NCBI GenBank assembly: GCA_031414695.1
Contig: JANNWG010000027.1
Span: 1 to 64,000, forward strand
Direction: 5' to 3'
DNA: 64,000 nucleotides
From: UKL13-2 sp031414695
GTDB lineage: Bacteria > Pseudomonadota > Gammaproteobacteria > Burkholderiales > Usitatibacteraceae
Shown: piece after piece, positions 51,414-59,840 of the stretch
How the letters are laid out: the number at the start of each line of letters is the position of its first letter
Numbering within the stretch: position 1 is the first letter of the stretch
Program-made: the position numbers and the translations under genes
The notes under the pieces: generated by a model
Databases searched by the model: none
What the model saw: the letters and a program-made list of their open reading frames with translations, nothing else
Told to the model about the DNA's origin: nothing

Positions 51414-52682
51414 TCAGCCCGCGCGTAGCCGGCCTTGCGCCCGCCACAGCATAAAGGATGCTACCAACGGTGCTGCCAACATTAGTGCAAGCGAATATCG
51501 CAGTGACTCCTTGCCTAAGGACGGCGCAATTAAATCACTGACGACACCGATCAACAACGGGCCCAATGCAAACGCCAGCAGATTTTGCACGATTAGCATT
51601 AGCGTTGAAGTCACACCGCGCTGGTTTCCCGGCACCAGAGACACCGCTAGCGCCACACAAGGGCCTAGCGAGGACGCTAGCAAGAAATTCATCGCCGCAA
51701 TGCCTACTAGCACCATCGGCAACGTTGGCGCGAACAGGAACAACGCGAATGCTGGTGCTGCTAACGGTAGTGCAATGATCGGCACGATTAACCCAGCCCA
51801 AGGATTGCCACTACGCTGAATGAGACGAGAGGCAAGGATGCCAGCTAATACCCCACCAGCAATACCGCCAATTACGGCGGGTGGGCCTACCATAGCACCC
51901 ATTTTCGCCAGCTCCACATTGTGTGACCGGAACAGGAAGGTGGGCGCCCAGACTGGTAGACAGGCCAGCATCATGTTTGATGTGCCGTAGCCTAGTGCGA
52001 GCCAGCCCATCCCTGGAACCTTCAGGATTGTGCTGATCGCGTTCACGATACCGCTATCCGAAGTCTGCTGCGTGTCGGCGGCCAAACGTGGTGTCGGACG
52101 CATCGTGACAGCGATCAGCAAGACTAACGCGATGCCCGCCACGCCAAAAATCTCGAACATGGTGCGCCAGCCGAATTTGGCTGCAAGCACACCGGCGAGG
52201 ATGGAGCCGATCATTACGCCGACGCCAATGCTGGCCTGAAAAATCGATACTGATCGCGACAATTTTGGACCCGGATACAGGTCAGCGAGCAGCGACATTG
52301 CGACCGGAAACACCACCGCCTCGCCAATGCCGACAAACATCCGGCACGCAGACAGAGAGTAAAACCCCTCTGCGTAACCGGTCGCTGCTGTCGCGGCTGA
52401 CCAAACGATCACGCCAAGCACAAGAATCAGGCGACGGTTACCGCGATCAACCCAGCGCGCGATGGCAATGCCTGCGAGCAGGAAAAACACCGAAAAGGCA
52501 AAGCCTGAAATGATGCTGATCTCTGTATCGTTGAGCAGCAACTCCTTGCGCATCGGCTCGACGACGATGCCAAGCAGCGCCCGATCCGCATAGTTGAAGA
52601 TGTTGATGATCACCAATAGTGTAAGCGTCCAAGTTGCAACAAAGCCGCTTGGTGTCGTAGTTGAATGTACGGTCGAGTTCAT
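51414..52682 (-). CDS. MFS transporter, probable aromatic acid permease
   Basis: The 422-residue inner-membrane protein has about 12 hydrophobic segments, the MFS loop motif ARWVDRGNRRLILVLG between helices 2 and 3, and YADRALLGIVVEPMRKELLLND near the N terminus, which is frequent in the ACS/Spinster-type groups. It likely imports an aromatic acid or exports an intermediate. It lies between the FAH-family gene and the LysR gene in the TonB-receptor operon. Confidence 0.88.
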   Translation of the reverse strand: MNSTVHSTTTPSGFVATWTLTLLVIINIFNYADRALLGIVVEPMRKELLLNDTEISIISGFAFSVFFLLAGIAIARWVDRGNRRLILVLGVIVWSAATAATGYAEGFYSLSACRMFVGIGEAVVFPVAMSLLADLYPGPKLSRSVSIFQASIGVGVMIGSILAGVLAAKFGWRTMFEIFGVAGIALVLLIAVTMRPTPRLAADTQQTSDSGIVNAISTILKVPGMGWLALGYGTSNMMLACLPVWAPTFLFRSHNVELAKMGAMVGPPAVIGGIAGGVLAGILASRLIQRSGNPWAGLIVPIIALPLAAPAFALFLFAPTLPMVLVGIAAMNFLLASSLGPCVALAVSLVPGNQRGVTSTLMLIVQNLLAFALGPLLIGVVSDLIAPSLGKESLRYSLALMLAAPLVASFMLWRAQGRLRAG

Positions 52683-52733
52683 GTCTGTTTCTCTCCGGTA
52701 AGGTTTATCGCTAATCTGGCAAAACGTTTTGAA

Positions 52734-53708
52734 TTATGCTTTCACCACGCGCTGGTCAATCACCCCGAATAAAGGTGTGCCATCGGGAAGTGTTGCTTCC
52801 ATGCGCACGCGATCACCGAACTTCATGAACGCAGTACGCGGTTTACCTTCGTCGATGGTTTCGATGCCGCGACGTTCGGCAATGCATGATGATCCAACTT
52901 CGCGATAATTTTCATTTGATACCGTACCACCACCGATGATCGTGCCCGCGCAGAGCGAGCGGGTGCGCGCCGCATGGGCAACGTGTTCAGGAAACGACCA
53001 ACTCATCGGATAACCTTCAGCCGCACCAAAGCGCTTGCCGTTCCAATCAATAATAAGCGGCAAGTCGACTCGGCCATCGCGCCAATGCACGCCTAGTTCG
53101 TCAGGTGTGATTGCCACCGGCGCTAAACTACAGGGCGGTTTTGCCTGCACCCAGCCGAAGCCTATTTTTGATTCACGCAGCGCAAACCCGCGTAGAGACC
53201 AGTCGTTGATCAACACTACAAGTCGGATGTGTGAAGCTGCTTGCGCGGCCGTCGTACCCATCGACACGTGATCGACAATGACGCCGAATTCGCCTTCAAA
53301 GTCAATGTTATTGTCATCACTCGGTGTCGGGAAGTCTGCAGTGCCAGCGTAAAATGTGTGTGACAGTCCTTGATACATCAGCGGCCCGTCGTTGGGTGGC
53401 GCTGCTCTACCTGATATCTGTCGCAGTAAAGCGCCGTGGCTCTCGTATGCTGAGCCGTCGAGCCATTGCCAAGCACGCGGCAGCGGCGCGAGTGCATCGT
53501 GCGTGACGAAATCAAATGCGTTGTCCAGATTTGCGCACTCTAGTTGGGCGGCGAGCGCACGTAAAGGCGCTTCTACGTCGACCCAGCGATCTAGTGCGTC
53601 CTGAAGCGTGGTTGCGATGCGTGCGGCAGGTGCTGCACGGGTATGATCGCGCGAGACGATTACGAGTGCGCCGTCGCGAGTGCCGTTGTGCAGGGTGGCG
53701 AGATTCAT
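52734..53708 (-). CDS. Fumarylacetoacetate hydrolase family protein
   Basis: The 324-residue two-part protein has an N-terminal extension (DALDRWVDVEAPLRALAAQLE) and a FAH domain with DNNIDFEGEFGVIVDHVSMG, RLVVLINDWSLRG, FGWVQAKPPCSLAPVAI and GTIIGGGTVSNENYREVGSSC. It resembles the longer FAH-type hydrolases that cleave acylpyruvates. It overlaps the preceding C-C hydrolase gene by ATGA, suggesting that it processes that enzyme's product. Confidence 0.87.
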   Translation of the reverse strand: MNLATLHNGTRDGALVIVSRDHTRAAPAARIATTLQDALDRWVDVEAPLRALAAQLECANLDNAFDFVTHDALAPLPRAWQWLDGSAYESHGALLRQISGRAAPPNDGPLMYQGLSHTFYAGTADFPTPSDDNNIDFEGEFGVIVDHVSMGTTAAQAASHIRLVVLINDWSLRGFALRESKIGFGWVQAKPPCSLAPVAITPDELGVHWRDGRVDLPLIIDWNGKRFGAAEGYPMSWSFPEHVAHAARTRSLCAGTIIGGGTVSNENYREVGSSCIAERRGIETIDEGKPRTAFMKFGDRVRMEATLPDGTPLFGVIDQRVVKA

Positions 53709-54877
53709 AGACTGCCTATTTGGGCATCATGCTGTGCAAGGCGCTTCTGTAGCCAAGGTACAATAATTTCACGGATCGTCCGCTCAGGGCCATAACCCGC
53801 GCCGAAGCCCATGTGAATACCCTTCGGATTGATCCATGCTTCTTTTGCGTCACCACGTTGCAGCAACAGCAACTGATCAGCAATCGGAACTTGGCTATCT
53901 TTCGCGCCGTTCATCACCAGCATTGGCGCTGAGGGTTGGTCGATCATATCGTTGTTAAGCAGAGACATGCGTGGGCCATATTCGAGAAACGCATCCAGCG
54001 TTTCGACACCAAACACATTCGCGCGCGCGCCGAACAGGTCAAGTAGGTACTCGCGCGTTCCTAAAGCCTTTAGTTGCCATTCGGGCTGGAAGAAATGATG
54101 TACCGCGCCGCCGTGGTTAATAGCACCCAATAAACGATTTTTTTCGGCATACGCAACCCGTGTCGCCCAGTGGCCGCCCCAACTAACGCCGCGCATAAAC
54201 ATTCGTGTGGAATCAATATCGGCTCGCGTCTCTGCCCAATCGAATACGCGCGAGAAAATGCGCTCGGCGCCAACGTCGCCCTTAATCGGCGACTGTCCAG
54301 TGCCCGGCATATCCAACCCGAAAACACACAGACCATGCGGTAAGTAAGACAACGCTTCATCAGCCACTTGTTCTTTCCAAAAGTCCAGTCCGCCGCATTG
54401 CACCATCAACGGAAATGGGCCTTCACCTTCCGGTTTGCGAAAGTAGCCAATGATTTCCTTGTCTTCAAATGGTATATGAACAACTTCGAGCTTGTTAGGC
54501 AGCAACGCGGCATAGCGCATATAGGCGGCAAGCGCCTTATTGTATGAGGCGCATTTTCCCGGTGTAACAGGCGTCGGAAAACGCCCCATCGTGTAAGTGG
54601 CAAATGCACTTTGGAAGAGTGTCTTTTGTTCGGCGTGGTCTGCTGTTTGCTCGGCTAATTCGATGACATGATCTCCAGCTGCCATCCACACATTAGCCCA
54701 TTCGTCAGGATCTAGCGAGGTGAGCGCAGCCATTGCGTGTTCAGCGTCCGGCAGACGTACACCGCGACCTGGGTAACCATTCGCCTTGATACGCTTGACA
54801 ACTTCCTCGCGCAGTTCTTGCAAGGTGCGCGGTGGCGCGATGCGGGGATCAACAATGTGGGAATCAACAATACTCAA
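53705..54877 (-). CDS. Alpha/beta hydrolase resembling 2,6-dihydroxypseudooxynicotine hydrolase (C-C hydrolase)
   Basis: The 390-residue protein has a long helical N-terminal region (about 1-140) and an alpha/beta hydrolase core: PFPLMVQCGGLDFWKE, GLCVFGLDMPGTGQSP, nucleophile elbow FMRGVSWGGHWATRVAY, MLVMNGAKDSQVP (acid) and GIHMGFGAGYG (His). This layout is that of the DHPON hydrolase/DUF1100-type esterases. With the adjacent monooxygenase and extradiol dioxygenase it most likely splits the C-C bond of a ring-fission product. Confidence 0.78.
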   Translation of the reverse strand: MSIVDSHIVDPRIAPPRTLQELREEVVKRIKANGYPGRGVRLPDAEHAMAALTSLDPDEWANVWMAAGDHVIELAEQTADHAEQKTLFQSAFATYTMGRFPTPVTPGKCASYNKALAAYMRYAALLPNKLEVVHIPFEDKEIIGYFRKPEGEGPFPLMVQCGGLDFWKEQVADEALSYLPHGLCVFGLDMPGTGQSPIKGDVGAERIFSRVFDWAETRADIDSTRMFMRGVSWGGHWATRVAYAEKNRLLGAINHGGAVHHFFQPEWQLKALGTREYLLDLFGARANVFGVETLDAFLEYGPRMSLLNNDMIDQPSAPMLVMNGAKDSQVPIADQLLLLQRGDAKEAWINPKGIHMGFGAGYGPERTIREIIVPWLQKRLAQHDAQIGSL

Positions 54878-54942
54878 GTAGGTATTCCTCTAATTAGTGC
54901 TGCTAATGATGCAGCAATGTCTGGTTGTGCGAAGCGTTTCAA

Positions 54943-56061
54943 TCAATAAGGTTGTTGTAGCGCACGTGTTGCAGACGACAATAGGCCAGTTTGTTGTGCG
55001 CGATCAGCACCATTGATTTCCATTTCGCCAGCCCGCACCGAGGTTTCTACGACCAAGCGGGCGCGTTCGACGCGTCTCGTCATAAACTGATTCAGCGCTG
55101 ACGTTACGTCATCAGTTTTGCCCAATTCGTCAGCCAACACCAAGCCGTCCTCAACAGCTAATCCTGCGCCCGATGCCATGTGTGGTGTGGTGGCATGTGC
55201 GGCATCGCCAATGAGTACGACGCGACCCTGATACCAATCGCCTTGCAGCATTAGCCATTCCAGAGGCCGGTAAACGATTTGAGAGTCCTTGCCAAGCGCA
55301 GCACGTACGGCTGGTACGTTACCGCCAAAAGGTGCCATCAGGTCAGACAAATGTTCGACATAGGTTTCCGGCGCAAACCAAGGATTGCCAGGCACATGCT
55401 CTAGTAAGAAGACGTACATCTGCTGTTGCGAGATGGGTGACATGCCCAGCTTAAGCGGGCCTCCAAAGTAGATTTCGGCACGATCAATTTGCGGCGGACG
55501 CTCGGCGACGATGCGCCAACAACCTTGGTCGGTGAACTTGGGCATAGGCGCGTCTGGGAAAATCATCGTGCGCATCTGTGAATAGATGCCGTCAGCGCCG
55601 ACAACCAAATCATAGCGTTCCAACTTGCCATCGGTCAGTGTGACATCAACATAATCGTCGTTTTGCGTCAGTGCATCAACACTCACCCCTAAGCGGATGT
55701 CGATGTCAGCACCTCGAACGCGTGCTGACAGTATCTCGTGCAACACCGGACGCATGATGCCACCGCCGTGCATGACTGGTGGCGAACCTGCTGGTGCGCG
55801 CATTGGTGGCCCAAGAGGCTCACCATTAAAGCGCATCGGCCGCATACCGTCGTGAACGAAGCCTCGCTCACGGATAGCATCCAACACACCCAGATCGTCA
55901 AATGCGCGAAGCGACATGCCTGTAATCGTAATACCAGCGCCGTAAACACGCCAATTGGGGTCAGAATCAATCAGCGTGACGGCTGCCCCACGACGTGCGA
56001 CGGACAGGGCAGCACTCATACCCCCGATGCCGCCACCAACGACTAAAACACGCTTCAACAT
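54943..56061 (-). CDS. FAD-dependent aromatic monooxygenase (UbiH/COQ6-type fold)
   Basis: Starting at ATG 56061, the 372-residue flavoprotein has VLVVGGGIGGMSAALSVARRG (FAD), the DG motif YDLVVGADGIYSQMRTMIF and the GDAAHATTPHMASGAGLAVED motif. Group A hydroxylases with this pattern add a hydroxyl to a phenolic or heteroaromatic ring using NAD(P)H. It is next to a VOC extradiol dioxygenase, so it probably generates the diol. The gene is 34 bp downstream of the dioxygenase in the same operon. Confidence 0.87.
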   Translation of the reverse strand: MLKRVLVVGGGIGGMSAALSVARRGAAVTLIDSDPNWRVYGAGITITGMSLRAFDDLGVLDAIRERGFVHDGMRPMRFNGEPLGPPMRAPAGSPPVMHGGGIMRPVLHEILSARVRGADIDIRLGVSVDALTQNDDYVDVTLTDGKLERYDLVVGADGIYSQMRTMIFPDAPMPKFTDQGCWRIVAERPPQIDRAEIYFGGPLKLGMSPISQQQMYVFLLEHVPGNPWFAPETYVEHLSDLMAPFGGNVPAVRAALGKDSQIVYRPLEWLMLQGDWYQGRVVLIGDAAHATTPHMASGAGLAVEDGLVLADELGKTDDVTSALNQFMTRRVERARLVVETSVRAGEMEINGADRAQQTGLLSSATRALQQPY

Positions 56062-56095
56062 GACATGACCCCGCAGCACCTACATTTTATGTGTT

Positions 56096-57004
56096 TCATG
56101 CGGGTATGCACCAAAGTCCTTTATCTGCATCCAGCGTCTGATGCGGCACGTTGCCCATGATGATGCGGCCAGTGCCCCATTGATCGGTGATGTCGGGACG
56201 CATCTCATAGGTGTTAGGCACCCACGTCGTCTCATCCACGTCTTCTAAATCGGAGGTGTACTCGACCGCATTGCCGTTCGGCGTCAGGTAATAAGTGAAC
56301 GTGTTGTTGCCCGCGGTATGGCGTCCAGGTCCCCAACTTAGCTTCACGCCCGCTTTTGTCAGCCGCCCAAGTCCACGCATCATTTCGTCAACCGAGCTGA
56401 CATCAAAGGCAACATGGTTCAACGCTGATTTGCCAGGCAGGATGGCCAACTGGTGGTGCGCTTTATTGCAGCGCAGAAAGACCATAAATTTCGCAATCCA
56501 ATCAGACAATTTAAAGCCGAGTACGCTCTCGTAGAACTTAACGAGACTGTCAATATCCGGCGAATGCAGCACCACGTGGCTTAAGCCCACTGGTATGGCT
56601 TCGCCGATATTGAGCTTGCGTGCTACGCGAAGCTTGGAATCGCAAATCACCTCAAGCGCCCGACCTTCGGGATCGAAAAAGCGCGCGGCATAGCCGCCTG
56701 AAGGACCTTCAGCTGGTCCTGGCTCGCTAATTGGTTTGACACCAGCTGCCATGGCTTGTGCAAATATGGCATCGACATCCGCACGTGAGGCAGCTGAGAA
56801 GCCAATTAAATCCGTCTTCTTCTCATCGTCTTGACGAAGCCGAATAACGAAAGGATGCGTCGAGCCCTCAGCGGCAAAGTAAACTTTGCCATCTTCCTCG
56901 CAAACCTCAGTCAGCCCCCAAGTCGTGCCGTAAAACTTGCGCTCAGCATCGAGATCTGGCACAGCATGTGCTATGTATTGTAGATCGGTTACTTGTGCTG
57001 TCAT
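56096..57004 (-). CDS. Type I (VOC) extradiol dioxygenase
   Basis: The 302-residue protein has two vicinal-oxygen-chelate domains. The C-terminal one holds the iron triad: His143 (LSHVVLHSPD), His197 (LNHVAFDV) and Glu249 (GNAVEYTSD). The N-terminal domain starts LQYIAHAVPDLDAERKFY. Enzymes of this type cleave catechols or biphenyl-diols in meta position. It is the second gene of the TonB-receptor operon, 5 bp after the receptor gene. A bulky substrate is plausible because a C-C hydrolase follows. Confidence 0.9.
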   Translation of the reverse strand: MTAQVTDLQYIAHAVPDLDAERKFYGTTWGLTEVCEEDGKVYFAAEGSTHPFVIRLRQDDEKKTDLIGFSAASRADVDAIFAQAMAAGVKPISEPGPAEGPSGGYAARFFDPEGRALEVICDSKLRVARKLNIGEAIPVGLSHVVLHSPDIDSLVKFYESVLGFKLSDWIAKFMVFLRCNKAHHQLAILPGKSALNHVAFDVSSVDEMMRGLGRLTKAGVKLSWGPGRHTAGNNTFTYYLTPNGNAVEYTSDLEDVDETTWVPNTYEMRPDITDQWGTGRIIMGNVPHQTLDADKGLWCIPA

Positions 57005-57009
57005 GATAG

Positions 57010-59433
57010 TTAAAACCTCATACCAACGCGCAGACCATAGGTGCGCGGTGCGGTGGCTAGTGCAGACTGCGTAAACAGGCTGCCGTTGACATTTGATTGG
57101 GTAATTCGCCGTGTGTTTTCGATGTTGTTGACGTAGGCAGTTACAAACCAGCGATCTGAATCTGGCTCCAACGTCAATGACGCATCAGACTGGTAGCCAG
57201 CCTTTGAAATCACCCACGACTGATAGCTGGTGGCAGAAAAAAAGTTACCGCGATAACGTGTGCCAGCGCGCGCCACGAGATCGTATTTGCCGAACTCGAA
57301 AGTCTGCTCCAAGTTGAGATTGGCAGACCATGTTGGCGAGAACAACGCAGGCTTGCCAGAGCAGTTAATCGCGAACGCTGGTGAACCCCGGAAGGTGCTT
57401 GTGCTATACGGACAATCGAAGTTAGGGGTTGCGTTAGTCCCCCCATAAACGGTGTACGAGGTGTACGCCGTCTTGAGATACTGAACACCGCCGCTGATTC
57501 GGGTTGTCGTTGTGGCACGCAGCACAAAGTCGAGGTCAATGCCCTTGATGGTGCTGCGACCGATGTTTGAAGTGTAGAAGACCGAGACTGGCGGTGTGCT
57601 GAAGTCTGCGCCGAACTGGCTAATCTGCTGATCTTTGTACTTCCAATAGAACGCTTCGACGTTCAACTGCAGCCGATTGTCTAGGAACCGATTCTTGGAG
57701 CCGAATGTTAATGCGCCAATTGTCTCAGGCTCGTAGGTTTCGAGGCCGCGACCGAAATTGAAGCCGCCGCTGTGAAAGCCAGTTTCATAACTGACATACA
57801 GTAGGTTCGACGGGGTTACCTGCAAGTCTGCTGCAAAGCGATATGTCAATTTTTTTGTCGACTGTGACGTGTCAATTGTAAGTTGAGTGTTGTTAATCGT
57901 TGGCGTATTTGCCCCGCGTGACCCCGGCGCACCAAAAGCAATGCCGCGCGAGGTATAGAAGGCAACGACATCAGCTGCCGTGCGTACCAGCGGCATCAAC
58001 GGTGCTGTCGGGCAATTGTCTTGCGGTGGCGTAGGCGAACCACAAAATATCGAATAGACATTGCTTAGACCTTTCATGTGCTTAAGGTCGTCGGTGTAGC
58101 GCGCAGCCGCAGTCAGCGTTAGCGTATCGCTAGCACGGAATGCAAGCCGCCCGAATACTGCTTTTGACTTGGCGCCGGTCTCATAGGCCTGAATAGGAAG
58201 GCTTGTTAACTGATTGATCGCTGAGGTATTTTTGATGTTTTCATCAAAGTAGAAACCGCCAATCAGGTAGTTGATATTGCTGCCCAACTTGCCCGCGAAG
58301 CGCGCTTCTAAGCTGGATTGATCGGTCTTCTCATCGATGAAGAAGCCGCGAAAGTTAGAGGTAGTCGATAGGGAATCAATCTCGGAATGGCGATAGGCTG
58401 TCTGAACGGTTAACGTTCCTGCAGCGGTAGTCCAGTTGGTTTCGTTGGTGAGACCCCAGACTGAATTGTCTTGCCGGGGAAAACTGTTGACCGCCTCAGA
58501 CAGACGCCCAGCCTGTGCGATATAGCGAGTCTGCACGAACGCTTCAGTTCTAGGATCGTGCACGCCAACACCTGGCCCTAGCTGCGGCGTCGGTGTGAAG
58601 GCATAGCCTGCCGCAGGGCTGACTAAGCGATACGTGCCATAGATGAAAGAGCCACTGCCAGCGCCACCTTGATGCGAATAATCGGCGCTAAACCGCGTCG
58701 TTAAGTCCGGCGACAATTTAGCCAGCAACTGCGCACGCACAGCGCGTTGATCTTGATCTGATGTACCGTCAGAAAGATAGCCGTCACGTTTATCATATGT
58801 TGTGGATAGGCGGAACGCGACGTCATCGCTTACAGAACGGTTGAGTGCACCTTGTACCTGCGTCGTTCCGTAGTTGCCGAAGCTAGCTTGAATTTCTGTG
58901 TTATTAACCTTGAACTCTGGGCGCCTTGGCAGAACGTTGATGGCGCCTCCGGTCGCGTTGCGTCCGTAGAGCGTGCCCTGTGGGCCTTTGAGTACTTCAA
59001 TACGCTCCAAATCGTAGAAGAACCCTTGCGTCGAATTTGGCCGACCAATCGTGACTCCATCGAAATTGAACGAGATGGCAGGGTCACTGTACGAATTGCT
59101 AGTGGTGTTGCCGACGCCGCGTATGAAAAACGTCGTATTAGGACCACCCGAAGCCGTTGCGACTAGCGCCGGAACGACACGTGACAAATCTTCAGCGCGC
59201 GATACGCTCAAGCGCGTCAGCTCTTCTTGGCTGACGACCGAGACTGCAATCGGCGCCTTCTGCGCGGATTCCTTTACACGTTGTGAGGTGATGACGATTT
59301 CCTCAATCGCGGGCTTCTCTTTAGTCGCATCGGCGGCTGGCGCTGCATTTGTGCTGTTGGTTGTTTGCTGCGCTTGGGCGTAAGCAGCGCTAATAGCTAG
59401 CGCCGTCGCGGACGCCAATATACTGAGTTTCAT
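57010..59433 (-). CDS. TonB-dependent receptor of the catabolic operon
   Basis: The ATG at 59433, with AGGAG 8 bases upstream, is preferred to 59475; 807 residues. A signal peptide (ATALAISAAYAQAQQ), an IEEIVITSQRVKESAQ TonB box, a plug with LARRPEF-like GGAINVLPRRPEF and IEVLKGPQGTLYGRNATGG, and a 22-strand-type barrel ending GLRVGMRF are present. The group resembles sphingomonad-type receptors for aromatic or polyaromatic compounds. As first gene of the operon with two upstream operators, it likely takes up the inducing substrate across the outer membrane. Confidence 0.9.
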   Translation of the reverse strand: MKLSILASATALAISAAYAQAQQTTNSTNAAPAADATKEKPAIEEIVITSQRVKESAQKAPIAVSVVSQEELTRLSVSRAEDLSRVVPALVATASGGPNTTFFIRGVGNTTSNSYSDPAISFNFDGVTIGRPNSTQGFFYDLERIEVLKGPQGTLYGRNATGGAINVLPRRPEFKVNNTEIQASFGNYGTTQVQGALNRSVSDDVAFRLSTTYDKRDGYLSDGTSDQDQRAVRAQLLAKLSPDLTTRFSADYSHQGGAGSGSFIYGTYRLVSPAAGYAFTPTPQLGPGVGVHDPRTEAFVQTRYIAQAGRLSEAVNSFPRQDNSVWGLTNETNWTTAAGTLTVQTAYRHSEIDSLSTTSNFRGFFIDEKTDQSSLEARFAGKLGSNINYLIGGFYFDENIKNTSAINQLTSLPIQAYETGAKSKAVFGRLAFRASDTLTLTAAARYTDDLKHMKGLSNVYSIFCGSPTPPQDNCPTAPLMPLVRTAADVVAFYTSRGIAFGAPGSRGANTPTINNTQLTIDTSQSTKKLTYRFAADLQVTPSNLLYVSYETGFHSGGFNFGRGLETYEPETIGALTFGSKNRFLDNRLQLNVEAFYWKYKDQQISQFGADFSTPPVSVFYTSNIGRSTIKGIDLDFVLRATTTTRISGGVQYLKTAYTSYTVYGGTNATPNFDCPYSTSTFRGSPAFAINCSGKPALFSPTWSANLNLEQTFEFGKYDLVARAGTRYRGNFFSATSYQSWVISKAGYQSDASLTLEPDSDRWFVTAYVNNIENTRRITQSNVNGSLFTQSALATAPRTYGLRVGMRF

Positions 59434-59523
59434 CACGGAATTCTCCTCTTGAAAATTGCGGCGGATATGTTGCATGCGGAGGTCTTAATGCCTCATCGCA
59501 TACTGCATTATTGCTAGGTATAA

Positions 59524-59541
59524 ATTCCTAGTTGCAGGAAT
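59524..59541. promoter_or_regulatory. Operator site 4 (ATTCCT-N6-AGGAAT)
   Basis: ATTCCTAGTTGCAGGAAT lies about 90 bp upstream of the TonB-receptor start. It is 28 bp from site 5, near the promoter of the receptor-dioxygenase-monooxygenase operon. Confidence 0.65.
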
Positions 59542-59551
59542 ATTAGCATAA

Positions 59552-59569
59552 ATTCCTAGGTAAAGGAAT
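59552..59569. promoter_or_regulatory. Operator site 5 (ATTCCT-N6-AGGAAT)
   Basis: ATTCCTAGGTAAAGGAAT forms a tandem with site 4, start to start 28 bp. Double sites usually give tighter repression. The remaining gap to 59840 holds only the palindromic repeat at 59694-59759. Confidence 0.65.
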
Positions 59570-59693
59570 AATTTTTCAGTGGCGATAATTGCTCCAGAAA
59601 TGACTGTCAAATCACGTCGTTTTTTTTGAAAGCGCGGCATTATAAAAGGGCTTGGAGATTTGCTGTCTTGACCTAATGCTGTTCATTTAATAC

Positions 59694-59759
59694 CCGTTTG
59701 CTCTGAGGTATCGAAGGGCTCTTCGAGCAGAGAACCCTTCGATACCTCAGAGCAAACGG
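59694..59759. repeat. REP-like perfect hairpin repeat
   Basis: 25-bp arms (59694-59718 and 59735-59759) are perfect inverted copies around a 16-base loop. The core CTGAGGTATCGAAGGG is shared with the MITE-like insertion at 30625-30753. It lies between the TonB-receptor operon and the SDR gene and may act as a terminator for the minus-strand SDR gene (ending 59841). Confidence 0.75.
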
Positions 59760-59840
59760 CGAATTTATACTAGCCGAACAGTGCTGTGCCCTGACCATCT
59801 TGAGACGCTTGCCAGTAACACAATTACACCTAGCATTAGG

